NCBI RefSeq assembly: GCF_049243985.1
Contig: NC_135374.1
Coordinates: forward strand, 73,173,934-73,237,933
Direction of reading: 5' to 3'
DNA from: Paroedura picta
Taxonomy: Eukaryota > Chordata > Lepidosauria > Squamata > Gekkonidae
DNA: 64,000 nucleotides
Every line of letters starts with the position of its first letter. Position 1 is the stretch's first letter. This document shows positions 36,412-51,400 of this stretch, piece by piece. The notes below the pieces were generated by a model. The model did not search any database and was not told the DNA's origin. It saw only the letters and a program-made list of their open reading frames with translations. The translations under genes and the position numbers were made by a program.

Positions 36412-39400
36412 CTGCAGAATAAAAGCAAACAGAGAATCATGATCATGGTTCCCAAGAAATTCAACAGATGTCTTTTGATTTGCACACTACAAGCCAAGTT
36501 ATGCACATTAAAATCTCATTCCTTTCTATGGGAAAATTAATAGTGTACTGAAATACACTGAAATCAGTAAGAATTAAATACCCTTAACATTTGTGCCCTT
36601 CCAATGCTAGATCAGTTGTGTTATATTCACTGTATTAATATGTTAGCTTTATTCCTATAAAATCAAAATTATCCAGTCATCCAGCACTGCAATACTTCAA
36701 TAGTATCAAGCGCTAGCTAGATAAAATTATGCACGTAGAAAGGAACACCATGACATAGTTGTTATACCATGGTCTTTCAAAGCAATCTTTTAAAGGAATT
36801 ACTAATTTTGATATATTTTAGATAACAGTTTAAAAATGCATATTCCAAATAATGCAACATGGCCACCAGTGCAAAAATTCTAATATTTGAATTTTAAAAG
36901 GAATTTAAAAGGAAAGATAGCAAAAATATTTGAATTTTAAAAGGAAAGATAGCAAAAGGATGTACTGTTCTGCTTCGTGTAAATTTTATATAAGAAAGCA
37001 AACTATCAGAAAAGCAAAAAATAAAAATGAAAGATAATCTAAAGTATTATTAGCTATTCTTGTAATTCAAGCAAAGACATTAAGAAGGGAATTATATTAA
37101 CTTGCAATATAGTAACAGCTGATATAGGAAGCATAAAACACATATCAAATAAAAACTCAATGTTTGTTAAAAGAGCTACATCAACAAAATGCAGTATCAT
37201 ACCAACAACCCCGTCCTTCCAAGTAAGCATCATATGCATTGCACAATGCCTGGAGCTGACAGGGAAGCAGTGCTCATTTATCTGGTAAAAACCACACCTA
37301 TAACAAGCCTGTGCTGGCAATATGAGCACAATGTACAGATGTATCCTCTTCTCACTATGACCTTTTATGCACGGCAGCAGCTACCCCGTGCTGCCGCCGT
37401 GCCGTTGCAGCGGGGCACGATGCCCCGCTGTTCCCTGTGTACGCCTTTGGGGCGGGGCATGCTGGGATGCCCCAGCATGGCACGCGCACACTTTACACCG
37501 GGGCCAGGAGGGCCGGATTGCTGCCAGCTGAGGTAAGTGAAGTGGCGAGGGGGGGAGATGGGGAGGGGCTGGGGGTGGGGGGGCCAGGCCCCTTCCACAT
37601 GCACTGGTGGGGGCAGGGAGTCGCCCCTGCCAGCTCTGTGGCCCCACAGAGCCCGCAGAGGCATGCGGTGTCCCTGAAGAGACACCGCAGGTTGGGGCTG
37701 GGCCGGCTGAAAGACCCGGCGCTGGCGATTATGCACAGCGCCAGCCCGCCTCAGCCCCTGACAGCCCCCAGCGTACCCAGGAAGCTGCGGAAGTTCCCGC
37801 GTTTGCTTAACCCAGGCCTTCTGTAGCCCTGGGCCGGGACGTGCCCATGCTGGCAGCAGCAGAGGCGAGCATTATCAGGGATTTTCCCCGAAGTGCTGCC
37901 ACCGCCAGTGCATAATGGGCCTATGTGCAGTCAGGGCCAATAGTTATGAAACAAAAAAGGTTCATTAGATGCCTCCCCTATGCTTGCTTTTCCTTTGCTG
38001 CCCCTTTGTCAGAGTGTGATGGAAGAAATGGTATAGTACTGATTATGACACTAGTTTATAATGAGGGTAGATCTGCCTAGAGCAGGATGCGTTAGTGTGA
38101 GCGTGGGTGGGGCTGGAGTTGCATCCACATACTGTTACGTGCATCTTATATACCTTTATGCTTATAAAAGTTATGCCTCTAATAGCTTGGCTTCTGGACA
38201 ATAAAAAAGTCACTGTTTTAAAGAATGTGTTTCTGCTCAATGCAGTCAGCAAGATTTGGTTATTTGCCAGTGTTTTTCAAGTCTCCAAAGCCTTCCATTA
38301 CACCTTGGCACAGCCTTTGCAAAACAAGTGCTATTTTTTCAGCACAATATATACATTATATATACACTGTAATCGGAATAATTTAGTCCTATCAAGATAA
38401 TTTATAATTTTTGAGGGGTAGGATAAGCTGTTGTGCATGTTAGAAAAGCGTGCTCAGACACACACAGTTACTCTGTTTGTCTCCTGAGTGTAATGGGGCT
38501 ATGTGACTACATTCCTTTTCTTATTGGGCATTTCAATTTTTCAGTGGGGTGGGGGAGAGAATATTGCTACGTAATGTTGTGATATTTTAATACGGTGGAA
38601 GCATGTGCCATTTACCTGAACTATTAATGTTCCTATCGCTAAAATCTTGCCTGCATGTGGCACAAGTACAGTTTTGCAAGGTGCTTCAACAGGACTTTTT
38701 AAAATTACTTGCGTGCCCTAAGCTAGATAGAGCAGCTTTAGTTCCCTTGGTGTGATGTGCCCAATTACTTTTATATTTCTGTATAGAAAGCCATGGGAAT
38801 CAACACTGCTTCCAAATGAATGAATTGCATCCTGAGGAATTTATTAGCTGACAAATCAAATTAGCTGACAAGTCAAAATATCCAAACAATTAAAAATGCT
38901 TCTAAAATTACAAACTTCTGCTCAATCTGTAAAAAGCATCTTTTGAAACACTGTATTTAGAATGGTATAATTAAAGTGCTTCGGGTTCAGCCTGTATCAA
39001 GAATATTCATATACGCAAAAATGATTCCTTCTCTTTCACTCCTACTATTAAAAAATGTTTTAAAGCAGTTGTTTCCTGTCTAAGCTGACCTTTTAAACCA
39101 GGATCTTCTCAATTGGAATTATTTCAAAGCACAATAGAAAGCAGAATGTGTGAAAGCAACACAGGTTAAATACAGCAAAACAGCAATATAAATGCACCAA
39201 CACAATGTTTACTCATTTTTTAAAAATCTACAGGGGAAAAATGCATTTCCAATCTTTTTATCATGAGAAACAATTATCACACATAGGTGGGTAAATGAGC
39301 ATTTACCTGTTTGGTATTGTCTAGATTCCAGTCTCCGCCTTTTCTTTGGTTTTTGTTTTGCTAATCTCCCAAGACCAGGAGATTCATCTATGTGCAAGAG

Positions 39401-42400
39401 GGCACTTGCTGTACCATTCCGGTTTTCAACTGCATCAGTGTTATTACCTAATAATAATTAAAAAGTATATAACATCTGTATCCTGTGGAATATTCAAAAC
39501 TCTGAATTGACATAATTACAATTTTAAAACAAGAATCAAGCACTGAAAGTGCAAATGTCAGCCTGCCACTGATGAGGCTTAATTCGAGATGAAAAGTAAC
39601 CACACAGCAACCACCAAACCTACGGAGGTAGCAAGCTGTTTGTTACACATATCCAAGACCCATGGAGTTCATCATGCTACCATAAATTACTGATCAACAG
39701 TTCACAGTGGCACAGTGGAACATCATGAAATAGTCTCTTTATAGCTACTTGTTTGCATACATACATCAACAGGGAAGCCACTACTGTATGGTGTGATCCA
39801 GTATCCATATCCAGTGTCACTGCTGAATGCGTGGGAATATCATAATTATATGAACGGGTTTGATAAATGAGTCTTTCCCAGCCAACTGCCACACCCTGGG
39901 AAGAAGGACAACTTACAAGGTGTCAAAGACCCACACTATCAACCTACATTCCTGAAAGTCACATGCTCTCCAGTGGCATGGAAGCCACTTCCTCTGGTGT
40001 GATCAGACACGACTGGAAAATGTGCATAACTTTGGCAGCACTGTGGCTAGGACGGATTATATAAGTCTTTGCCATCCTATGGGAAGGGAGAAAAAAAACC
40101 TGGGTGCAAACTGAATGGGCACAAAGAATAGATCTAAGAGATCCTGAGTAGTAAAAAGTCAAAATTACAGGAATATGTTTTTAATGTTATTCCTTCAACT
40201 TCTCAGTCAAATATAAGTGCCAAAAATTACAGCAGTTAATTCCTGATTCCGTTTCTTTTTTGAGAACAGTGACACAATGACTACCCTTATCCTCATTCAC
40301 CTGCTTTTTAAAAAAAGAACAGCCTTGCAGGAATAGGCCCCATATCATCTGTCTTTGAGAAATGGATCCCATGTTTTATTTTTCAATACTACAAGTGCAC
40401 TTCAGAATGTTGATAATTTTAGGATTATATAACCATAATAATTGCAGCAGAAAATACTGAGCACACTCCACCCAAGAAAAGACACCATTAGTTTCTCCCA
40501 AAATATATTATCAGGTACCAAAAATCCTCAAGTTGCAATTTCCAGATGGAAGCAATTACAAACACTTCATTAACCATTACACAAGAAAAATCCAGACTTG
40601 TTTTAATAGTTCTTTTAAAAGCAAATATATTCTGGATCACAGATGCCAGTGTTCTTCAATCTTCAGTGATGTATTACTTCACTGATTCTGTATAAATCAT
40701 TTTACTATCAACTGGAATCAACATAAATTTGGATTTGTGACCTACCATAGGCTGCTGCCCAAGCAATTGGCATAAAGCTTTTAATTTCACTGTCATCAAT
40801 CTGCTGCTCATGAGCAGCTGCAGCATCCTCCTCTCCTACAATGACTTCCATATAGACCTCATCAGCAATTTCTGCAACATCTAAGAGAAGAAGAAACTAT
40901 ATGTAATTCAAATATCACCTCTCTCTAAACGAATCTCTACCTCCAAATAAAGGCCACGTACTTAAATCTTCATCTTCATGCTGAGAATCATTTACTGTCA
41001 TATAAACCATTTTTTCCCTTGGAATACGAACACTGCTATTTTGATTAATTAGTGCCTCCCCATGGTCATTTTCGGATTCACTTTCCATAATGTCGACTGT
41101 GCCGCCTAAAAAAAGAAAAAACAAACATTAGGCAAAATATTTTGGGCGACTACATTTCCACTGATTTATATTTTAATTCTAAGAAACAGTACCAGAACCT
41201 AGACTAACACTTTGAATCCATACTTTGTTCCTCATATGGTATTTGGAAGCATATGAGATAAAACAAATGACAGTATGAAAGGCGAACAATTTGATTTCTT
41301 GGACAGCTACTTTGAAAAGAACATGAGAGATAGAAAGGCAGTATCATAACCACCAGGGTTTCCCAGACATTTTGAGCTTGCAGGGATCTTTGGAATTCTG
41401 ACACAGCAGTGGGGGTGCAACCACAAAATGGAGGAGATGGAGCCAGCTATACAATGACTACCACAGCTTACCTTCAGTTACATAGTGAAGATCTTTGGGC
41501 TGGGGCAGTAGTTACTACCGAAGCAACATTTGCACATGCAATCAAATCTCACTTTGGCAATCAGAAGCCTTGCTGAGCAAGAGTCCCACTAGGTCCCACC
41601 AACTTTCTAAAAACACTTGGTGGACTTCTAGAAATAGTTAGCAGGTGACACATTGGGGATCACTGCTCTAAACCATCTTGCCAACAGGTTCTGAAGGCAA
41701 CAACTGTCAGACAATAGACAGCCATAACTAGCCCAAAGATTTCCTTTTGCCAGTCCCAAGATTAAGACTTTTACTTTGCTTTCTAAAAATATAATTCCCT
41801 TACCCAAATCATCTTCTCCAGGATCAGCTTTGAAAATATATACTTTGATGACCTCTGGACAAATACCATCCATTTTACAAGGATCGCTTTCTGACTCCGC
41901 TTTTATAGTTATTTCCCCAGAACTGTCATTTTCTGTCTTGACAGCATCATCCACTACAGAAAACAACAATACAAAACTAGTAAACTCACCATAGATTGCA
42001 TTAAAGTTGAAGTTTAACATTTTAATCTTTGAAATACAGAAAATTACAATACAATACAGTAAATCTAAACACTGAAGATACTTCATATTAGAAACTATCC
42101 TAACAAGAGATGACAAATGAGGGTTTTTTAATCAAGTAAAAATGCAAATTAAAAATGCAAATGCTCTCCTGCATTGCTTCACTGAAATCAAATATTCATC
42201 TTAATTGGTGGTGGTCAGAGTATTGCCAGGTTAGAAGGCAGACAATGACAGCTAATCCAGAAATTGACAAAACTTTGGCTACACTTAGATCTGATCCTTC
42301 AGCAGGTAGAGCTCTATTTGTAGCCTACCATATGCCTGGGAATCCACCCCTGGGGGTCAGATGATTCCATGGAACTGTGCTGGCTTTACTGTGGGAGGCA

Positions 42401-45400
42401 AGTTCTACATCAGACACAGTGAACTGTTGAAAACACCTCCCCCCCACCACCTGGATTTAATACCCCATCACTAATAATGTGTGTTTTGTTGTGATTTGCA
42501 CTGGATCAATCATCATACTGAATAAAGAGATTCAGTATGTCAGACTGCACAAAGAGTGAATTAAGTGAAAATTCTCTGAGCAACATGCACAAATTTTTAA
42601 ACAGAAATTATTCCTAATCTACTGTTCATGAAGCCAAACTAGATAGAAAGAAAGAAGGCATAAGGGAAATTCACATGCTAAATAGATGGGTATGAAGAAA
42701 TCATGCAAAATTTCTCAGCCTATTCTTAACCTCTCCTAATTGTACGTTTACTTTGAAATCAATGAGATTGGAGTAATTCGGTATTGGCTTCAATAGCAAG
42801 TTGCTTATGTTGTGTTCCACAAAAATGTACAAAAGGGGGGCACAACTCAAACAGATGGGTCATTGCATTACAGAGGCTTGTGTTTGCAAGGCTCTGGGAT
42901 CCAGTGGAGTAATTTCCTGCATTTGCAAGCACAACAGAGAGCTTGCAAGGAGTCTGGGGAAGGAAAGATCAAAATAAAGACTCCTTGTTGGGACTTCATG
43001 TTCTTATTCTCCTACCCAAGAAGCCTCCTGCCAGGTTCCAGCATAAATGAGAGAAGTTTTCCAGGTGAAGAACCAAAGAGAATATCAGAAGAACAACTCC
43101 TAGCTGGGCAGTGTATGGCCCATGGGCTGTGTGTTAAGGACTCACACCCAGAGCTCTCACTTCCGTACCCATTTGTGCAAATGAGCGCTGCAAATAGGGA
43201 GGGCTTAGAGTAGGAGAAAACCCTGAATCCAGCATCAAGAACAGGCAGAATCAAACATATTGCAGGCTAAATTTTCAAAAATCTTCAGTAATGACAATTA
43301 ACCTGTAGGCCTCTAAAATACTGTTGTTAATAGCTAATGAAGATTTGTTACCAACAAATCATGTCAAACCATTTTAGTTGCCTTATGTAATGGAGAAGGA
43401 AAATGCAAAACACAGATGGCTCAAACTGTTCTAAAGTTGCATCTGCAGTCGTACCCGCCTCTGTTGCTGCCACAACAGCTGAAGTAGCATTCATATTTGG
43501 CAAGATCAGTGTCCATTCCAACCCCATTCCCTGTATTATTGTGTCAGTGTATTGCTATACATTTTCTGAAAACAAATTTTAATTGAAGTGACAAATATAT
43601 GCTTGAGTATTTTAAAAATCACATGAATAATTTAAAAAGGTGGTTTTGCATTCCCTTGAAAGGCAGTTATTGGCTGGATTAAACTACTCCAAATGAAGCA
43701 CTAACCTCTTGGCCCAAATACTCGTAGAACTAGTTTGGGAACCTTAAATCAAAATGAATGGGGAAAGATTCACTGAACATAAAGCTCTGGTGTGCCCTGT
43801 CACATCAAATTATACAGAATATGCATTTTTTACAAAACAAAAAAAATTAGATTGAAGTAAGAATTTAGAAAATATTACTATATGAGAATCCAGCTATGAA
43901 AAAATCTACATATTGCTAAGAGGAAATAACCAACTAGTATGACACTTCACTGTATAGATTCATAATTTTACCAGTGTACAAGTTCTTCTCTTAATGAATT
44001 TGAGGCTGTATGAGACTAATGTTTTTGTCTTATGCAACTTGTCAATTGCAAACCTGTTATGAAATATTAGTTCTAAATATTGCATATAGTGGTGTACTGA
44101 CCTAGTTAATTCATGGCAGTATAAATGGCTTAATGTTTATTTTATTATTAATTTGTTTACTGCTGTTCCAAGCTCTGCTGGCTCATGGTGGTATACAAGT
44201 AAAAACAATACAGTAACATAACCCCCCTGCCACCTATCCAATCCCCATTTACCCCCCTACCCCCATCACCTGGTATGCCCTGGGTGATACAAAAATGGCA
44301 GTGCGGGGAGGGGCAAGATCTTCCCTGTTCTGCCCAACCTCAACCAAAGGCCTGGTGGAAGAGCTCTACTTTACAAGCCCTGTGGAACAATGCTCTTGTA
44401 GGGCCCTCAGCTCATCCAGAAACTCATTCCACCAGGCTGGGTCCAGGGCTGAAGAAGCCCTGGTCAAGGTCAGGTGGACTTCCTGTGGTCTGGGAATCTC
44501 CAGCCTATTCGCTGTTGCTGATCGCAACAACATACATGGGGCATAGGGAGTTAGACGGTCCCACAAGTACACAGGGCCAAGACTGCATATGGTCTTAAAG
44601 GACAAAATCAATACCTTGGATCTGATCCGGTATATCACCTGTAACCAATGCGGCTATCTCAGCACAGGCTGGATATGGGCCCTCCACAGTGTTCCAGTAA
44701 GAACCCTAGAAGCTGCATTTTGCACCAGCTGTAATTTTCAGAGCAGAGACAAGGGCAGGCCCACATAGAGCAAGTTACAGAAGTCTAGCGTGGAGATGAC
44801 TATCGCATGGATAACTGTGGCAAGGTGATCTTGGTACAGATAGAATGCTATTAGCCAGGCCTGCAGACAGAAAAACGCCAGCTGGGCAACTCTTGCAACC
44901 TGGGCCTTCATGGACAAGGAGGACTCCAGGATCACACCCAAATTCCTAGCGGCAATCTTAAGTCACATGCTGTTGAGGGAGAGCAAATTTACTTCCTGTT
45001 CTGGCCCAGTCCTACCAAACCACAGGAACTCCGTCTTGTTGGACTTAAGTTTCAGTTGACTTTGCTTGATCCAAACCATCACCTCTTTCAGACATCTGGC
45101 AAAGGTTTCCGGGAGTTGGGGCAGCCGTCCATCAAGAGAAATAGCCGGGTGTCATTAGTGTACTGATGGCACCCCAACACAAAACTCCGTAATAGCTGGG
45201 CCAGACAGAAGATGAAGAAGTTGAATAAGGTGGGGGAGAGGACCATACCCTGCGGAACATTGCAGGTTGCAAGAGTTCTCTCAAGACACATCATAATGAT
45301 TCCATCCATATACTTTTTACACTTTTAGGTAGCTTTGATTTCTACTGCTATGGTTTCTAGCAATGTTGGCTACTGCCAGCATATTATTGCCAAGCCATTA

Positions 45401-48400
45401 TGTGACACAGTGGTCAGTTCACAACAATGTGCTGCTACAGTTCATGGACCTCTTCTTTAAATGTACATTCAAAGACTTGGGCATCAAAATGAGAAACAAA
45501 CTACAGGATCTTTGTCAGAGTTAATAATAACTTTAGGAACATATTATTCAAAGTAAAATTTGTTTTTAACACAAATGTACAATGTTAATATAATAAATAC
45601 TTGTTTTTGTGGTAGTTCTGCCTTCAGGGAACAGGTGCAGTTTCCCTGCTCCTCTAGCCTGCCCAATCCTCCTCCTCTTGTTTCCTGGAGTCCACCAATA
45701 AATCTTCTGGCTAACTCAGGGTGGATAAAAATCAATGGAGTTACACAGGGTGAGGTCCTCTCTCCCACTCTATTTAGTATATTTATGTACCCTCTAGCTC
45801 AGGTGAGGGACCACCTCTCTGTATATGATCTGAGGTCAGCAAACTTCAACTTGCTAATGATTCCCAGCATACGCCTGGCCTCGACTAGAGCCAGGGTTTT
45901 CTCGTCCCTAGTCCCAGCCTGGTGGAATGAACTGCCAGCAGAAATGTGGTCCCTTACAGAGCTTCCAAAATTCCAGAGGATCTGCAAAATGGTGCTCTTC
46001 TACCAGGCACAACTCAACTATCCATCTGGGGCCCCTGCCTACCCCCCCTTGGGGGGGGTTATTGTTGTATGGGCACCCCCTCATCAGGCCAGGCATCTCT
46101 GATATTTATTCCAACCTGTTATGTGGCCTGCTGGTATGTCTTGTCCAGAATGAAGTGGGATAGCAGAAGTGATTAGTTTAAGGCAAACTTTAGAATTTTA
46201 TCTAGATTTTTATGTGATTTATTGTAATTTGTATTTTTATTGATTTCCCTGTGATACATGCAACAGTCACCTCCAGATTATACTGCTGTAACTCACTGTA
46301 TCTGGGCCTACCCTTGACTCTGATCCAGAAATTACAATTGGTCCAGAATGTGGTTGCAGAGCCTCACACAAATACCTTGAAGGGTCCATATCCAGCCAGT
46401 ACTGAGGCAACTGCACTGGCTTCCAACTTAATTTCATATCCAGTTCAAGGTGGTTTAAACCCGCAAGGCCATTCGCAGTATGGGCCCAGCATATCTGAGG
46501 GACCGCCTGACTGACTATACCCCCCAAAAGGTGCTACACTCCGTCAATTCTAACAGGTTCGTGATCCCTGGCCCAAGAGAGGTACATTTGGCCTCAACCT
46601 ACCCAAGCTCCCAAAAGAGCTAAGAGCCCTATCAGAACTAACTCAGTTCCACAGGGCCTGCAAGATAGAGCTCTTCTGCCAGTTGTTTGGTTGGGGCCAA
46701 TGAATTCAGCAGTAATATCACTTGGGCCCCCCTCTGGATGGCCTCTCTGAAAGCTGGATTTGGATTATGGACTATAAGAGCTACTAACAGCACAGCACTA
46801 CAATTTTTAGCCAGCAACTAGCCTGGTTGTTTTAATCTTTTAAATAGGTTTCAATATTTATTTATTTATAGTTGTATACCGCCCCTCTTGGACATACTGC
46901 CCTGGGGCGATTTACATCAAATTAATTGATACATTGATGTTTGTTTTTATGAATTATTGTATGGTTTTTAACAAAACTGTTGGAAACCGTCCTGAGTTGG
47001 CTCTGTCAAGGGGACAGTCAAGAAATAAAAATATAATACTAATAAAAAGAATATTTTTTAAATTTAAAAGCCAGATTTTTAAAAATAAAAGCATAAACTC
47101 CCTAAAGATAATATTGTATTTAAGATTAAGACACATTATATCCCAAAGGGTTTTCATACTGAAATATGGATTAATTTTTAATTATGTATGAGACTAAACT
47201 GATGCAAAGTTTAAAATAATATAAATGAATTCTGTAATTTGTAAGATTATTTTGGGTAATTTTTCTATCATAAAGACACCATCACAGATGCTTGGTTTTG
47301 CAGTTCTCAAAACTGTGAATTTGTGTCTGAGAGATAATATGCCTCTTCTTAACAGCAAATATGTTTTTAAATAATTATATAAAGAGACTTCAATCCTATA
47401 TGCAGATTTATGTAGACAGATCAATCCCTTACCTCCTAAGTGCTAAGTTTCAAGAAGTTCAATGGTGTGGAATAGATCTGCATAAGGAGAAGATGTTAAT
47501 TGTGAGGAGGGATGGATGGGCAAGCAGTACAAATGAAAGTGAAACTTTCTGAGCATAATACTCCAGAAGTCTTTGAGATCTTTGAGTTTCGTCTCATCAA
47601 TGTTTAAGCAAATACAAGAATATGTATACTATATAATATTGTTGTAGTTAAATAATGTTGATTTTTATACCTGCTTTTCTCTACCTTAAGGAGTCTCAAA
47701 GTGATTTACAATCTCCTTCCCTTTCTCTCTCCAGAACAGGTACCTTGTGAAGTCAGTGTAGCTGAGAGAGTTCTGAGGGAGCTATGATTGGCCCAAGGTC
47801 ACCCAGAAGTCTTCATGCGGAAGAGTGGAGAATCTGTCACTCTTAACCACTAGACCACACTGGGATCTCCATACCTATGGGACCACCTCTCCCTCTACAA
47901 TCCCTGCATTCTCTTCAATCATTTTCCAGGGGCCTCTTGCAGGTGCCTGGCCACAAAGTAGCCCAATTATGTGTCACCATGGCAAGGGCCTCTTCAGTTG
48001 TGTCCCCTACCCTGTGGAATGGACTCTCAGATGACACATGTGCCCTGCTAGACTTATTTCGTTTCTGTACAGCATGCAAAGCTGTATTGTTTAGTTTGGT
48101 CTTTGGAGGGTAGCCACATGTTTAAGCTGTTTTAATAATGTTATTGTGATAGCTAAGTACTTAAATATTTTAATACTAATGTTTTATATTTGTTATTTGT
48201 GTTTATGGGCTTTTTAACTTATTGGTTTTAATGTTGTAAGTCACCACAAGACCCTTTGACTGAGTAGCAACTAAAAAATCTAATTTTATTAATGATTATT
48301 TTCCTCCTTCCGATAAGGGACAGCAGAAAAGTTGTCCAAATATGAGTGATTAATCTATTAAACTGGAGATAGTTCATCTCCCAATGATTTCATAAATGAT

Positions 48401-51400
48401 CTATTTTAAATGTAACTAACCAAACAACCATTAATTTTCTGAAATAACTGTAAAACTAACCCAAAAGGTTATTATTCAAAAACTGAAACCATCATATGGA
48501 TTGGAAATATATTACGGTTAAACCAAGCAAGAATGTGCCCCTTTACATAAAACCACAATTTAAATAGAATCTCACTGACTAGTGATTTAAATCAATTTTA
48601 TTTAGAAAAAATCCACCCTGTGCTGGATGCTTTCATGTTCTTGAGAAATGGACACCTTCAACCATAATAATATGCTATTTCCTAAGAATGGTGAAGGATG
48701 CCACTTTTCTGCCAGAAAGTACAACTGGTCACTGAGCATCACTAAAATGCCAAAACTTAAGGATGCAATTTTAAGCAGATTTACTGGGAAGTGAGTCCCA
48801 CTGAACACAGTGGAACCTATCTCCAAATAAATATGCATAGGAATAAGCTGCGTGGCTTCAATCCAATATGCACTCTTTATTGGGAACAGACCCTACTGAA
48901 CTCAGAGGGCCGTATTTCTAAACAAACATGCATAGGATCAAGCTGTAAAACAAAGTAAGTCAAAGAAGTTCAGTCATTTGTAAATAAAGCTGTCATTTTA
49001 AAAATACTTTACCCAGAGACTTACATGAAATCATGAGATAATCTTCACAGTTGCCCTTGTCATCATCATGTCCCACAGGTATTCCACTGGCATCAATTAC
49101 AGCTTCAGAGGCACAGTCTGCTACTAATACTTCTGAAACTACATCTTCTTCCAGAGAATCTGCAACTATTTCTGCTTCTACAACATTATTCTGATCATGA
49201 ACTACATGTTCCATGTGTCCAACTTCAGGTATGTGCACAGACTCACTTGTAAGTACATGCTCTGGTACTGACATTGCTGTTGCTGTGATCTCAGAGGATA
49301 AAACTTCATCAGGAACAGTGCAGTGTGCTAAAGACACTTCTTCAGTGACATCAGTGTCCAGCACTGGTTCAGGTATAATAACAGTTTGAGATACATCTGT
49401 ATCCTCCATGATATCTGGACAGTGAACATCTTCAATAACAACGTCCTCAACGACATCTTGGATAACTACAGAATCTGGATCATCAGGTACAAAGTTATGA
49501 ACGGTTATGTCAGAATCCTCCACATCTGACACATAAACAGTTTCCTGTATTTCTACTACAATTTCATCTCCATTCAGATGTGTTCCATCAGCTCCTGAAA
49601 TAAATGAAAGTAACTAAAAGTACTGTATCAACATTGGCCACATTTCACAAAAATCCTTGATAATTACACTATAGCTTTAATTTACTTAGCATGTGCCACA
49701 ACATTAAAACATGAATACCACTGCCCCCCCCCATCTAACCAATGTATTTAGATCTCATGTAGTACACTCAGAATAGTTATAAACTTTACTGCCATCTTGG
49801 TAGTTTGTGCTGCTATTATTATTAATCCACAATCAATTATTTTGTACAGGGAAAAGGGTTCAGAGATCCTAGAACTGACAAAAAAAAAATTGGTTGCTTT
49901 GTACGGGGCAAAGGGAGGAGGGGACATGAAAGTGAGCTGTTTTAGAGAAATTGAGAATCACTGGATTTATACCTAACTCTGGTGAACTACAGCAGGGGTC
50001 GCCAACCCCTGGTATGTGGCCCGGTACCGGGCCGTGAAGGCCTCGGTACCGGGCCGCCAGCGACCATGCCTGCCACTTCCCCCCCCCCCCGCTGCAAGAG
50101 GCTTGCCAGGCCCTGAGCGAAGCGGCCGCCTGCGCGGAGCTGCCATGCATGCGCGTTAGCACCCCTTGCTCTGCACATGCACGTTAGCGCCATCTGCTGG
50201 CGAAAACATGCATGTACGCAGCCGGGCCAGCAGCTCTCCCTCAAACCTGGAGGCGGTCCTCAACCGGAAAAAGGTTGGGGACCGCTAAACTACAGTAAGG
50301 AACATTCTGGTTCAAGTTCAGGGTTCTCTGGCCCCAGCAGGGTTGGAGAATGCCAGCATGGACAATCAGAGAAGCCAGGCCAGGATGTGAGGATGGGCTG
50401 TTTGGTGGACTGTGGGGGGGGGGGGCATTTCAACTCTGCTCCTTCACAGTGCAAGCTGAATCTGGGAGAAAAACCTTACCATGGGATCAGCTGTTTATTG
50501 GGCTGAGGGATCATTTGTCCGCCCGCCCTGCACAATCCAATGTGCTGGGTCACTTCCCCTCCCCCTTCCAAAAGGGTGGGGCTTACCATTGAGCTTCCAT
50601 AAAGCAGAACGGAAGTTCCCTCATTGGTGGACAGGACTGGCTATCAGAACTGGAAAGCGACACTACTGGTGTTTCCAGGGATGCAGAAGTGCACTCCCAC
50701 CCCACTTCCTCACTAATGAGTACTCTAGCGCAGTGGTCCCCAACCTTTTTCAGGCTGGGGACCGGTGGGGACCAGGGGGGAAGAGGAAGCAAACCATGCA
50801 AAGGCATGCCTCCCCCCCCCCCCACGGCGCAGCACTCACTGCACCGGGAGCAATTAGCCACCTCCTGGAGCAGCGCGAGCACACCGCAGGGGGGGAGGCA
50901 TGCCTGCTGGTGCGCCGGTGCCAGCGCCTCCCTCCCCCCCCCGCCACAGCCCGGTACCGAGGCCTCCACGGCCTGGTACCGGGACGCGGCCTGGTGGTTG
51001 GGTAACACTGCTCTAGCGTGTCTACTCGGCTGAGTGCCAACTCCAGCACAGCAGACATGCCCAGCCCCATCACAAGCCTCCCAACTAGAAATCAGGTAAT
51101 GGGTTGTTGGAGGACCATGCCAACTGCTGGCATGTCCCCCGGTTCACGACTTTGGCTGTTCTGTGATTTTTGGGTTTGTGATCCAGGTCATGTCCAGAGT
51201 TTCCATCGTCATGGTTTTCCCCAACACTTTGTAATTTGTCTTCAAACAGCAATCTGCAGAAAAGCATGTATCTTAGGTGGAAATTTTGTATCTAAAGCTG
51301 TGTGCTGGTTAACTCTATATAACTTCACTAAGGGGAAAGAATACTGTACAGTGCTCTTAGCAAGCTGGCTCATGGTGGTTCACAATAAAACATCTAATAA

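Larger units (their letters stand above)
41954..49024 (-). other. ZFX: ZFX intron 2 (7 kb), filled with LINE fragments
   Basis: Contains L2 fragments in both orientations (44100-45310, 45700-46780, 47870-48290), a tRNA SINE (47655-47866) and a twofold reptile repeat (48750-48945). 42.0-44.1 kb shows no recognised element. Confidence 0.8.

Noticed and set aside
48993-49024. The open frame of ZFX exon 2 continuing past 49025
   Set aside because: The extension departs from the family sequence exactly at a GTAAGT donor, and exon 3 restores the Ser-Leu-Asp-Asp sequence.
50481-51073. Overlapping 100-170-codon frames around 50.5-51.1 kb
   Set aside because: They lie across an hAT element with verified ends and target duplication inside a ZFX intron.
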